Origin: Podospora comata
Taxonomy: Eukaryota; Ascomycota; Sordariomycetes; Sordariales; Podosporaceae
Reading direction: 5' to 3'
DNA: 64,000 nucleotides
Assembly: GCA_017354895.1 (NCBI GenBank)
Contig: CP071498.1
Coordinates: 1,302,001-1,366,000 of the forward strand
Both the position numbers and the translations under genes were made by a program. Below the pieces are notes generated by a model that did no database searches, was not told where the DNA came from, and saw only the letters and a program-made list of their open reading frames with translations. This document shows, piece by piece, positions 24,124 through 34,588 of the stretch. Each line of letters opens with the position of its first letter. Position 1 is the first letter of the stretch.

Positions 24124-24877
24124 TTAGCACCAATCCCCGCGAACGACGACATACCAGCCGTCGTCAAAATCAGCATGTCCCTTGACGATTATATCTCCCT
24201 CTACAAAGATTTTGTCAGCACAGATACGCCCACTGTCTTTAAGAGGAGTGATAGACTTGCGCTTGCTGCATTGGTCAACAACATACTGTGCGGCACCAGC
24301 GATCTGAGTCCACTGGAGCTCCTTGTAGAAATTGTTCTGCAGAGTCCCTGAGGTTAGGCAACCGAAAAGCACACGCGGACGAGAAAACATACATTATTAC
24401 ACCAAATGATGGCAGAGTTCCACGAGCAGCTAACGTGGCCGTAGTTCTTAGGCCTTGGACCATTGACGGCCGTGCTAGAAAGACGGGACAGATACATGAT
24501 ACCGATCCTAATTTGGGTCCTCTTAGCATCGCCATCTCTGGGGACGTTACAGTCGTGTTTGATGGGAATGCCGGCCTTGTCACCGGCTGGACTGGAGATG
24601 GGGTCCTGGGCCATGAAGGTCTCGTTCCAGCCCGGATAGTCGTTTTCCATCTTGGCAACAGCTTACTAGATAGTGCCGGTAATGGTTACGGTAGCGCTGT
24701 TATCGTCGGCGGGATTGATGGGCAGGTTCCAGGTAACATTGTGGACATCTTCAGCGACGGAGACGTGGACAAGCTGTCTTTTGGTTAGTAACGTCTTAAT
24801 AAATGCCTAAAGAACTGAAGAGGTATTGCTCTGAAGAGAGCCAGAGCGCTGGTAGCGAAGGTGATGAGGGAAATAAT
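24124..24877 (-). pseudogene. Secreted-family copy B, start lost and two stops
   Basis: Aligns by eye with copies A and C. The position of the start codon (24877-24875) reads ATT instead of ATG, and the exon 1 donor that follows the leader is not preserved. In exon 2 the two codons that are Glu-Gln in copy A are both stops (TAG then TAA, about 24663-24668). Beyond them the core is intact: MENDYPGWN, the CS.NSAI cysteine motif, the Trp-Cys-Asn-Asn end and a GTATGT donor near 24390. The last exon ends DDGWYVVVRGDWC and TAA at 24124. C-to-T and G-to-A type changes dominate, as expected from decay or repeat-induced point mutation, but this cannot be quantified here. No TATA box is visible upstream. 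Confidence 0.65.
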
Positions 24878-25726
24878 CTTGTAAACCGTGAGGTGTCAGG
24901 TTGTCTGTGAAACTTTTATTGTTTTTGGTGAAAATGGGAACCTCAGTCCAGAACGTCGAAGATGCATACTGCTACCTGAAACCCACCAAGGATCTGGCTG
25001 GAGCACCCGATGATGGCCTCTGCCCACTGCAAATTTTCTGGTAGGTATAGCATCCATTATCTGCCAGCTCTCGAAGAAAGTTTCCACCCAAGGCCACATG
25101 CGTAAGGCTCGTGATCCCTTCTGTTCAAATGATGACGTGCAACTTGCTCGTTGAGGCTGATATCTTGTTGAATCAAGAAGCAGGAGCATGCTGAGTGGCG
25201 GAAACCTGTTTTGTGTTCTTGATAAGCAAACTCCACGGTATACAGGTAAGAGGTTGGGCGTAGCTCCTCTTTCGTCGGTGTGCCTCCTGTGAACTTTACC
25301 CAACATCTCAAAACACTAACCTCGTTCCCAAACCAAGGCTATCAAACTCTCGTCTGTGAGCTGTGTATCTTAGATACCTTGGTCATGATCTGCGGGAGGA
25401 CATGGGTTGCCCCAAGGGCTCGTGTCGCAATATTCTGACTTATGGCGCTGAGTAATGTCTAATCGGGTCGTACTTGCCTTACCGGCAGTAACTTTGGGTG
25501 CTTCCACCTTCTTCCCAAGCGCCTTCCTTCCTGCCTTAGGTCTTGATAACAACTGTGAATTCACAAGGAAGGTACGAGACGGTTCTGGACCTTCCTTCGC
25601 TTTTGGTTTCAATACATGTTCAACAACATGGTTATCACTCAGCAAAGTCAGAGAAACGCAGTCCCATGAAAAACAATTTATCAGCTCTCCCCCAATATCT
25701 AGATGCTCTTCACAATACCTTAACAC
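24878..25726. other. Spacer between copies B and C
   Basis: No supported gene. Open frames on both strands (24896-25306, 25370-25726) show no domain. Confidence 0.45.
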
Positions 25727-26476
25727 TCAGCAATGCTCTTTGCGGACGATGACTCCCCACTTATCATCGTAATCGACATGCCGTCTGATCACGTTGACAT
25801 TGACTAAAACCCACGTTAGTCGAATCCGCTTCTTACCCCAGCCAAAGTCGGTAACAACACAGAGAACTTACCGTCAAACCAGCATTTATAGGTGATATCA
25901 CGGGCAGCATCGGCAATGTCATTCCACTCAAGCTCCTTCTCAACGTCATCCTACACCTCACATGTCAGAAACCAGCCAAACAAAACCCTTCCATAGGAAC
26001 CCACCTTGTTGCACCAGATAATGGTGGAATTCCACGAGCAGCTCACACGGCCGCAGTTGTCGGGCCCAGCTCCGTCTTCGCTGTGCCAGGAACTTTACGG
26101 AGGTATTGAATCCTGTCCCTGATGGCGCCTCTGTTAGCCCAGCCTTCATGGTTAGGACGGCAGTTGAAGGTGCCATTTTGAAGAGGCTCCTCATCATCTC
26201 TATCGCCATCAGAGGGGTGAGGGTCCCTCGCCATGAAGGTAGCGTTCCACCCGGGATAGTCGGTATCCATCTTGGCAACGGCATTTTCGATGGTGCCGGT
26301 GATGGTTACGGTGGCGCTATTGGGGTCGTTAAGGTTAATGGGGAGGGTCCAGGTGAAATCGGGGGTGGAGGCGTGGGCGACCTGATTGCCATGTTAGCAT
26401 GGTTTTTGATAGAATGAAGGGTACATACTCCAAGGAGCGCCAGGGCGCTGGCGGCGAGGGTGTTAAAGGAGAGCAT
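25727..26476 (-). pseudogene. Secreted-family copy C, frameshifted
   Basis: Best-preserved minus-strand copy. Exons are 26476-26429 (16-residue leader, phase 0), 26381-26005, 25950-25872 and 25803-25727, all with GT-AG introns. Exon 2 is 377 nt where the phases of its neighbours require a multiple of three, and the frame changes near 26055-26065, just before the conserved Cys-Gly-Arg-Val-Ser-Cys motif, which is intact in the next frame. A stop follows at once in the first frame. The core motif MDTDYPGWN and the C-terminal DDKWGVIVRKEHC are clear. One base lost or two gained would explain the break. A sequencing error is possible but other genes here show none. A TATATAAT box is at 26541-26548. 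Confidence 0.6.
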
Positions 26477-26540
26477 CTCGTGATATACAGGTTGATACTG
26501 AGGATCACGAGAAAGGGCTTGAGACATCGCACGCCCGGAT

Positions 26541-26548
26541 TATATATC
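26541..26548 (-). promoter_or_regulatory. TATA box of copy C
   Basis: TATATAAT-type element about 65 bp upstream of the copy C start codon. Confidence 0.5.
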
Positions 26549-26961
26549 TATGGATGGAGCCCACCATGGTTTTCGCCGTGATACTTGCCGCTTGCTCCTG
26601 ATTGTCGGGGAATTTGAGGCTCTATACTGCTCTCAAGCGAAGATGGAACTTTACTCACGGCCGCTAGCTAAGGCTTCATCCAAATTGAAAGTCCAGAGAC
26701 CAGGACCACACTGGAAACCAGCCCCAGAGCGGCGGAAATCTCCTTCTTTGTTTTTGATAGAGCAACTTGTGTCTTGATCAGTATGTCTGTGGGGGTTGAG
26801 CCCCCGTATTCACCGTGCTCTTTCTGGCACAATCACTTCTTAACAATCCCATCCCCAACACTCTACATTTTTTGGATCACCATTCCCGTCTCTCCAGCCG
26901 ACGCATCATCAGCCACCCCCTTCACCGACCTTTTCTCACTCCTCTCCCATTCCATCATCCT

Positions 26962-26970
26962 TATATAAAT
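26962..26970 (+). promoter_or_regulatory. TATA element of 5S rRNA gene 1
   Basis: TATATAAAT about 30 bp upstream of the 5S start, the position of the external TATA box that Neurospora 5S genes need for RNA polymerase III transcription. Confidence 0.6.
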
Positions 26971-26992
26971 CCCCTTTTCTTCCTTTACTGTC

Positions 26993-27112
26993 ACATACGA
27001 CCATATCCAGCTGAGGACTCGGGATCCCGTCCGCTCTCCCCTAGATAAGCAGCTGAGAGCCGAACTAGTACTCAGGTGGGTGACCACTGGGGAATCCTCG
27101 GTGTTGTATGTT
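26993..27112 (+). rRNA. 5S ribosomal RNA (copy 1)
   Basis: A single dispersed 5S gene, transcribed by RNA polymerase III. It begins ACATACGACCATA and has the fungal signature CTCGGGATCCCGTCCGCTCT, the internal control region AGATAAGC and CCGAACTAGTACT. It ends GTTGTATGT, which pairs with the 5' end to form helix I, and is followed by a T5 terminator. The second copy in this window (51772-51890, minus strand) differs at a few sites, two of which are compensatory in helix II. Confidence 0.95.
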
Positions 27113-27623
27113 TTTGCCTATTTTTTGGACTCCACTTGACTCCATCACTGAGTCGTGGCATACACCCCCAAGCCTCAGCCAATCCAGCTTAGAAGGGAGA
27201 TAGTGGATGGTTTGAGCCAGTGCCATGGTGACTGCTACGTTTGGTTGGTGGTCAGAGAGTTATGTTTTGCCTGAAAGTTGGTCTAGGAAGGTGATTTAGC
27301 TGGGCTGGATGTAGGAGAGACTGAGACTTGACCCGAAAGGAATGTGCATCAGAAGGCTCGTAGATGTCAAGGCTATGTTAATTTAATATATTGAGCTTGT
27401 ATCTGCTGGTTGATTGCATTTGTAGATCTGCTTAGAACACATCATAGCTGGGAACAAATCCCTCCAGTTTCTCAGCTCTCACAGAGAGCTAAAGCAAACG
27501 TACGTCAGCCTTCAACATCCACTCACATCCTGATTTGACAACACTCCCAGCACCTCATGCCCTATCAACATCAAACCAAAAAGCATTATTCATGACATTA
27601 TTCTTCGATAAATGACACCTCTC
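27113..27623. other. Spacer after 5S copy 1
   Basis: No gene. The first 35-40 bp after the 5S are nearly identical to the 3' flank of the other 5S copy. The rest shows nothing recognisable. Confidence 0.5.
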
Positions 27624-27992
27624 CTAGTGAGAAGGCAGGTTCCTACCGCCGTGCGGCGCGCTGTGATGAGGCTCCCGATCCTTCCCACCACTCCGGCTGT
27701 ACTTCTGTCCAATATCCTCCGGCAGCTGACCGCCCCCAGCACTGGTAACCTCCCCAAGATATGTGCTACCCAGAGCGTTATCCGAGATCCCCGAACCAAG
27801 ACTGTCAGGCTTTTTCTCTCCAGCGTTGGATGGGACAACGTTGGGCTTTGCGGCGTCCTTTGGGACTGGAGAGTTTCCATGTTAGTAGTCATTGGTTTAA
27901 AACACGAAAGAGAGGGTGGTTAACAAACCCTTTGTGCCGGTGGCGGCCATATCGGAGAGGTTACCTCCCTGGGGATGAGGGTCAGATGGCAT
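27624..27992 (-). CDS. Small conserved-looking hydrophilic protein, 101 aa
   Basis: A two-exon gene missed by simple ORF scans. Minus-strand exons are 27992-27929 and 27865-27624, with a 63-bp GT-AG intron in phase 1; the frame closes at TAG (27624-27626). The product is acidic-to-neutral, Gly/Ser/Pro-rich, without a leader or membrane segment. It starts MPSDPHPQGGNLSDM and contains KPNVVPSNAGEKKPDSLGSG, STYLGEVTSAGGG and an APHGGRNLPSH end. I recognise the type as a small uncharacterised protein widespread in filamentous ascomycetes; no function is known to me. Its sequence is intact, unlike the neighbouring secreted-family copies. Confidence 0.8.
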
Positions 27993-29600
27993 GATGGGTT
28001 TGTTTGCTTAAGGTAGGTATCTGGTTGACGGTGATGTGGGCTTGGGAATGGGTTGTTGTTTGGTAGCAGAGCTGTTCGAATGCGTGGTGGTCAAATGGTG
28101 AAGTAGATGTTCGGTCATTGTTTATATGTGTGGCAGTTGATGATGTCACGTATGACCTGCCGAGAGGTGCCCCTTTACTCAGTGACATCACGATTGTCGA
28201 AGCCGTGCACCACCCAGTCATGAGAGTCGGTGATCAGCTCCCAATTGATTCAATTGGCTCTTCTGTGTTGATCATATTTGAAAAGAAAAGGAAACTCGTT
28301 GCATCACTTCGTGGCATCATGTCGTGAAGAATAGGGGTTAGGGGTCAGCTAGAACACAGGGGGAATGCAAGGGTTAGGGTGGACACATCTCTCTTTGCCT
28401 GACAACCAATGAATACCAGGTATGGCCCCTGTTCCCTCGTGTATGTTGTGTGAGAGCAAATTATGAATATTTATCATTCTGACATGTGGTTTGAAGAGCC
28501 AATGACTTCGAATTGAGGCATCTATGGTCGCTGATCAGGAATCTGGATGCATGAACCCCCTGAAGCAGCTATCCCAACGCCAAAACGGCCAAATGGGAAG
28601 GTATTTGAAGGTCTAGATCTTGATTTATACATCTGTAAATCATCTGCACGCTCGTTCCTTGTAGCTGCTGACATGGTATGTGGTGTAGTGGTCTTGAAAT
28701 CTTCTCAGCATCGACCTGAGGAAGAATGTTAGCACGCCGCTGGCCTACATCAGCGCACCTGGCCATGCCTTATGCTTCATAAAATGTGCGTACTGAAGAA
28801 AAGTAATAAGTTCAAATGTGTGAAAGTATCTTAGAAGATATTGGCCACTGGTGATTCATGCTCCTCCGTTGTTCTGCTCATCAATCTTGCTGGAAGGCTA
28901 TCACATGTCTGAAGAAGCTTGCCTTACGCCCCTTCTTCCAAAGGAGAAATAACACAGCACCTTCCTTGACTGTTCAAGAAAGAGTGAATGAACCGTACCA
29001 AGATTGCTCTTTCTTATGTAACTGCCAGCGAATGAATAAGGTGCGCTGGGCCACCTTTCGTCCTACTGGCGTGAAGCAAGATGAGGACAGGACAATAGCT
29101 TTTTCCTTCCCAGCTGAAAATCTGTGTGATTTGGAGATGTACGTTGCCCTGGTAGATGTCTGTCAGAAATTGCTAGCTGTGTAGTGGTGACTCCTGTCGG
29201 GGTTGAACAGCACTTATCGACACCTACAAGCTTGAGCGTGCTCTAGGTCTTGGAAGGACGGCTTATTGTCGCTTGGCTTGACAGAGGCTTTGGACCAGGG
29301 CACAACCTCGTCCAGAATAAACACCAAAGGGGCACAGAATTAAGATGTTCAAGTTGGAGAACACTTGAAGTCACGCTTGCTTTGAATGGACTGTTATCGA
29401 TCAAGAAAAAAGTACCGGGAAATACACCCAAACCATTTCCTATCCAACTCCATGCCTGATAATCCGCACATTAAAGCAGTAGGTACTGTTACATCCTTGG
29501 AGTCCCATGAAATCATCTCATCCGTCACTTGGGCTTATCCAGCCAATCACCCAGCTGAGCAGATGACTCTCCCTTCAAATCCCCCTTACTCCATCAACCT
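27993..29600. other. Intergenic
   Basis: About 1.6 kb with no supported gene. Isolated TTAGGG-like words near 28333 and 28373 are not a telomeric array. A 108-codon frame at 28858-29184 (+) starts at ATG but has no domain and no splice support. Confidence 0.45.
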
Positions 29601-30176
29601 CTAATTAGAGCACAGAACCACCGCCGCCACCAAGGCACTCAGCGCCAAAAACACATTCTGATGCTTCTCCTTCTTCTTCCGCCTCCTCCTCTCCTCCTCC
29701 TCCCGTTCCTCTTCCCACCTCCTCCTAGCTTCATACTCTGACCTTCCCCCATAGGCCCCCCTGGGATAAGACTTTTCATGAGGATGATGAACTGTGTACT
29801 CCTCTACACTCTCCACATCACCGTCATCATCATAGTAATTCCGCGCCCTTGTAACCGTGGTGTGTTGATGGTGGCGGGGGTGATGATCAGATGGTAATGG
29901 CCTCCGGAGGACAACAGCCTGGCTCTCATCGTAGGTGGGAGGGGGGGTGGCATCCGAACAGCAGCAGGTGGAAGGGCAGGTGGAGCATGATGATACAGAA
30001 GGGGAGGGTGAGCGCCGGCGAGGGCGGTCACGGCGTCTGTGTGATGATCGCCGGGGATGATGGTCGCGATAATCGCGATCATAATCGCGAGCATAATCCC
30101 GCTCCCGCTCCCGCTCGCGGTCATATCGCCGCCGTGGTCGGGAGGAGGAAGAGTCTGAGTAGGTTGATCCAGGCAT
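29601..30176 (-). CDS. Arg/Asp-rich, tail-anchored-like membrane protein
   Basis: A single-exon gene of 191 aa starting at ATG 30176. The N-terminal half is a run of alternating Arg, Asp, Glu and Tyr (RYDRERERERDYARDYDRDY) and Arg/Ser-rich segments (PRRSSHRRRDRPRRRSPSPS). A cysteine cluster (SCSTCPSTCCCSD) follows at about residue 70-82. Then comes a PPPTYDE motif, which resembles a PPxY ligand for WW domains. A charged helix (RRRWEEEREEEERRRRKKKE) precedes a C-terminal hydrophobic segment (NVFLALSALVAAVVL) ending three residues before the stop, as in tail-anchored proteins. No named family is recognised. The frame stays open upstream to 30461, but the composition changes at 30176. Confidence 0.7.
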   Translation of the reverse strand: MPGSTYSDSSSSRPRRRYDRERERERDYARDYDRDYRDHHPRRSSHRRRDRPRRRSPSPSVSSCSTCPSTCCCSDATPPPTYDESQAVVLRRPLPSDHHPRHHQHTTVTRARNYYDDDGDVESVEEYTVHHPHEKSYPRGAYGGRSEYEARRRWEEEREEEERRRRKKKEKHQNVFLALSALVAAVVLCSN

Positions 30177-31102
30177 CCTTCTGGTCGGTTTGTGTTGTAA
30201 AGTGATGACGGTCTCACAAGAAGAGCTGATTCTGGGTAAATGTTGGATGGTTTTATGAGACGAGATGTATTTTTGGAGTTGTGAAAAAGGAAGGATCACA
30301 AGTTTTGGAAACGCGAAAGGATTCGCAACTGACAAATGTATATGGCAATGCCAACCGTTGACTGTGACTGGTTGGCTGGTTGGTTGGTAAATCCGAAGAT
30401 CGCCACTCAAACTCACCTCGGTCGAGTGATTGAGCACCAAGTTCAAATAGGTGGTATTCAAGCAGGCAGATGAGAGAGCCTTAGAGCCTCAATTCTGCAA
30501 TTGATAAAGTGCACAACTGCGCAAGCCCACCCTTTTCTCATTTACCGTGTTACTCACCTTCGACTTTCCTGGCTGACTGGCTTGTCTGTCACAGCCAAGA
30601 AGGTGAAACCAACACTTTGCGATGAGCGGGAGGCCCAGAGCCTCGCCGCGCAATCAATGGCTGCACGCCGCCCTCTTTCCTCGGGCGATGCGGCTCAGTT
30701 ACTGTGCAGCAAGCAGCCATTCACCATAGGTCTCAACATACTTAGCAGAAGACAAGGCGGGCAGCCACCGTCTCTTTCACCGCCCACCACCTCAGACGAG
30801 AATGACACTTTGTTGCCTGACTGCCTCGGGAGGCCGCCATGCGAACCACCCTCACCTCCTCCAGTTCAAAAGTCGGAGAGCGATCGCTAGGGAAAAGACA
30901 ACACCCCGGATAACAACAACGGGAATGCGGGCGGGGGGGTGCGTACGCCTGTACGTTGAAAAAAGAATGAAGACGTATCTGAACCCCTGCTGGGTTGGGG
31001 GTCGTCAACGTCCTCCGGCAGTTGAGACGATCACCGTTAGGGAAATCACCACCGGTCTTCCAGGGGTGGTGGGAGGCCAAGCGGCTCACATGGATCATCA
31101 AC

Positions 31103-31129
31103 ACCACCACCACCACCACCACCACCACA
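31103..31129. repeat. (ACC)n microsatellite
   Basis: About nine ACC trinucleotides in the gene-poor region. Confidence 0.9.
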
Positions 31130-31683
31130 ATGTTGGCCAAACCCTGGCTATCTCAGCGGGTAACGGGCCTCAATCTGAACAAAAGAAGCGGGGCAGATGG
31201 TATCACAAGAACAAGGTCCCGGTTTTCGGGCCCTCACCGCATCTCTCAATGCTGCTACTGTCCGCCCGCCCCGCCCGACCGCCATGCTGCCCTCCGGAGT
31301 GGGTTTGCATTGCTGTGTGTACAATCGCCCAAACCGCCCAAAAATCAACCCAATTCTCTCTCTACTTTCTCACCAAAACCAATGAAAAAAAAAAAAAGAG
31401 GCGGTGTCAAAGCGGAGCATTAGGTTCATCTTTCATTTTTATTTTACCTCGCTTTGTATCGGGCACTTTTGGACTTTGGCATCGTCGTGTCTTGGCTCCA
31501 GACCATTAACTATCTAGTACCTAAGGTGTGCGTACCCCTCCAACTCCGTCCCTCCCGCCCCCTCCCCGAAAGGTACATGCCATGTGGTGGATTGGTGATG
31601 ATGTGTGTGGTGAACAATACTGGTGGAGTATCACAACAGGTCGATATTATCATGTCATCCAACATGATCGCGACCTGACTTTT

Positions 31684-31709
31684 CCCCCGCCCCCCCCCCC
31701 CCCCCCCCC
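31684..31709. repeat. Poly(C) run
   Basis: A C homopolymer interrupted by one G at 31689. Confidence 0.85.
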
Positions 31710-32480
31710 ACCCTCTCTCTCGCCGTGGGGTTGGTTGGGTTCAGGTAACCCCACCATCTGCGCGATTGCAAGACGAAAAATATCGCGATGAGACAGAGAC
31801 ATTGCCAGGTGCCTAGGGTGACATTTTTTGTGTGAGCTCTCACGGCATGAGCTTCTGAGTTGAGTTTTGTCTTTCCGAGCCAGTGAGATCAGATCTATCC
31901 CTCATGCGGTGGGATATGTCTCGCACAGATATGCCCACGATATCCAGGAGGGAAGACATGTAGATAACCGAACCTACCTAACCTGTCCGGTCAAACTCAC
32001 ACCGACAGGGCACGTGGTAGATCTCGAGACAACAACTGCATACAAGACACACACATCCCCAAATGCTGTAGTAAGGAGATCCAGTTGAATCCGGTCACAA
32101 AAAAAAAAACCACCGCCTTCCGGCACCCGCAACGGCGCGTATCGGCTACCTGTTGCATCAAACACAACCGGGGAGCACACACTCATGAGCCATAGCTCTG
32201 CATGCCCTTTTTTTGAGCCTTTGGGGACCCCTACCCTACCCGGTGAAGGGGGGAGCCCGGCAGTTGCAAGACCACGTTGCTATTTGTTGAAGACTGCGCC
32301 GCGAGGTCTGGCCATCTTTGTCGACCCCGGCCTTGCTGTGCCTCACTCGAGATGTTGTGGGACAAAAGGCTTACACCGTATCTGTCCGTGGGGGAAATGA
32401 TGTAGACCTGCTGCATCTTCGTCCGAGAGATCAAAGACAACATAGAGGTGGTAATACTATTACACCCTAGATTGTGTACG

Positions 32481-32503
32481 TTGTGTGTGTGTGTGTGTGT
32501 GTG
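32481..32503. repeat. (TG)n microsatellite
   Basis: About eleven TG dinucleotides. Confidence 0.9.
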
Positions 32504-34569
32504 CTGGCGTGCCACTACACCAGATCTGGCTGTTGTGAAGTCTGGCCAGACCTTTTGTTCAACTTCAGACTCAGAAGGGGGCTTCCCGTTGAGGTATAAC
32601 CCATGATCCCATCCACCACTCGAACCATCTCTCTCGGTGCAGATTCCTGTCATGCTTTCTTTTTCCCTCGCCTACCCAACCATGACCGGTATATCCGGCC
32701 GAGGAACCGCCCCCCTTTACCTCACTGTCGGGACAACATCTCGGGACTCCCCTAGCCCCTCACAAGCTTGCAAGCTCGTCATTTTTTTTCAGCCTCAAAT
32801 TTGCCTCCCAAGTGGAGTATGTACGGCGCAAAGCTCGGTTGTGAAAGGAGTTAAGCCAGCATCAATGCGTGTGCGGCTGACCAGGAGAAGTTTTCCAGAA
32901 AAGTCTGGGTCCTTGGTCGTTGAGAATGGAGTTCGGCTAGAGTTGTCAAAGTCTCAGCTCGTCCCATAACAGTTTCCGGGTGAATTGGCCGAGATGGTGG
33001 GGTACGGAGGTTCCGGTCCTTTGGTTCTTTTCTTTTTCAGCCTTGGGGAGACGAAACTCATGATCTGATCTGGGGTCATCCATTTAGTAGGAAAAGAAAA
33101 AACACAACGTGTGATAAGCTTGACGGGGATAGACTGGTTACGCTGGTTGGTGGATGGGGTTTGTTGGTCAGTATGGTCTGATGAGGGATAGAGACGGATT
33201 CTGACTGTCTCGGTTGTTCTGGACTCTTTGAACCTTGTTGTCTACGAGATATATTCGTGAACGGGTTGTACGCAGTATGTAGGTCTGATGCAGGTCTTCT
33301 CAAAGCAGCGAAGCCCGCATAATCGGACGAGGCGGCTGGGTATAATGGAACGGACCAATTGTTTGCGCATATGCTGTGTGTCCTCTCTTCTTGTTTATAT
33401 TGAACGATATGTCAATGCCGATGGTTCCACCAGCCTGGAACAGATTTTGTCGCCGCCCGCGAGTGTGATGTTGTTACCAACAAGACAGACACAGGAGAAT
33501 GCTGTATCTTGACTGGTCGGTTGGGCGATCGGGCTATGCGATTGGAACCTCATGGCTGGCCACGCGCCACTTGGCAGGGGATCTTCCCGGCTGTCTGCCA
33601 TGTGGTTGATGAGGGGGGGCCGGCCAGAAAGGAAAAGGGCTGGGAAAGGGGCACAGTTGCGATGCCGCTTTACCCCTGCTTTTGCTGGAGGACGATGGGA
33701 GGAGAATGAGAAGAGTTCCTGATGTGAGCAGATGCTGTGTGGTTCTCGATTTGTCAACAACGTGAAGTTGGGCGGGAGTCTCCCAAGCCATGTTACCGCA
33801 AGGTCAATGTTGATGGCAGTGTAGCCTCGTCGTTGTCAATTGTTGCGGACCCCCCCTGGCCTGCACGTGGCATCCAGGTGCGGCTGCGGGGGGTTGTCGC
33901 GCGTGAAAGTTATCTGTTTTCTGCCGCCGTCGTCTCTTCCTCCTCTCCTCAGGTTGGTTGAGTGGCTCCACTCAGACGGCCAAGCTTGGAGGGTGAGCAC
34001 AAAAACCACGTGGCGTGGTCCCGCACAAAGTACCGGTACATTGCACCGCTGTGCCCGCTGTTCTCGTCCAAGATTACAAGGAGCGAACGCCTTCTGAAGA
34101 AAAAAAAAAACCCCTCTTCGTGCGTGTGAAGACAACCCCGTCTCCCCGGCCTTCCAGGTTGTGTTTCCACCGGGCATGCGGGAGCATTTCTCGCCGTCAT
34201 CGACACCTAGGCCCAAAATGGTGTAATTCAAAAGCAAAGAGATCGCTTGTTGCATCGCATCATTTCGATTTCGAGAAGAAAAGGCTTCTTTTCCCATGGG
34301 GGTGACGATCTGCCAAGTGGTGCTGTTGCCGCCAGTAGATTAATTGACTAGATGGATGCGGTGTTGGTGCTCACCTTCACTACGGTAGAGTCGCATCACT
34401 GCTATTGCCGTTGAAAGTCCGTAGCCGCTCCAATTGAAGACGCGACAGCGGTAAAGTGGTCGGGAACCGCATCCCGGAATGGGGACGGTGAGGGAAGCAT
34501 GAACCTGCAGCATCAGCCCAGAGCTGGTTGATGAATCATGAAGCTGTGCATCAGTCCCTGAAGAGAGAG

Positions 34570-34588
34570 TTTTTTTTTTTTTTTTTTT
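34570..34588. repeat. Poly(T) run
   Basis: Nineteen T residues following a short GA run. Confidence 0.9.

Larger units (their letters stand above)
26477..26992. other. Spacer between copy C and 5S rRNA
   Basis: No gene. It holds the promoter of copy C on the minus strand and, at the other end, the 5S upstream region with a TATATAAAT element at about 26962-26970. Confidence 0.5.

Noticed and set aside
28329-28380. TTAGGG-like words suggesting an interstitial telomere
   Set aside because: Only two isolated matches, not a tandem array.
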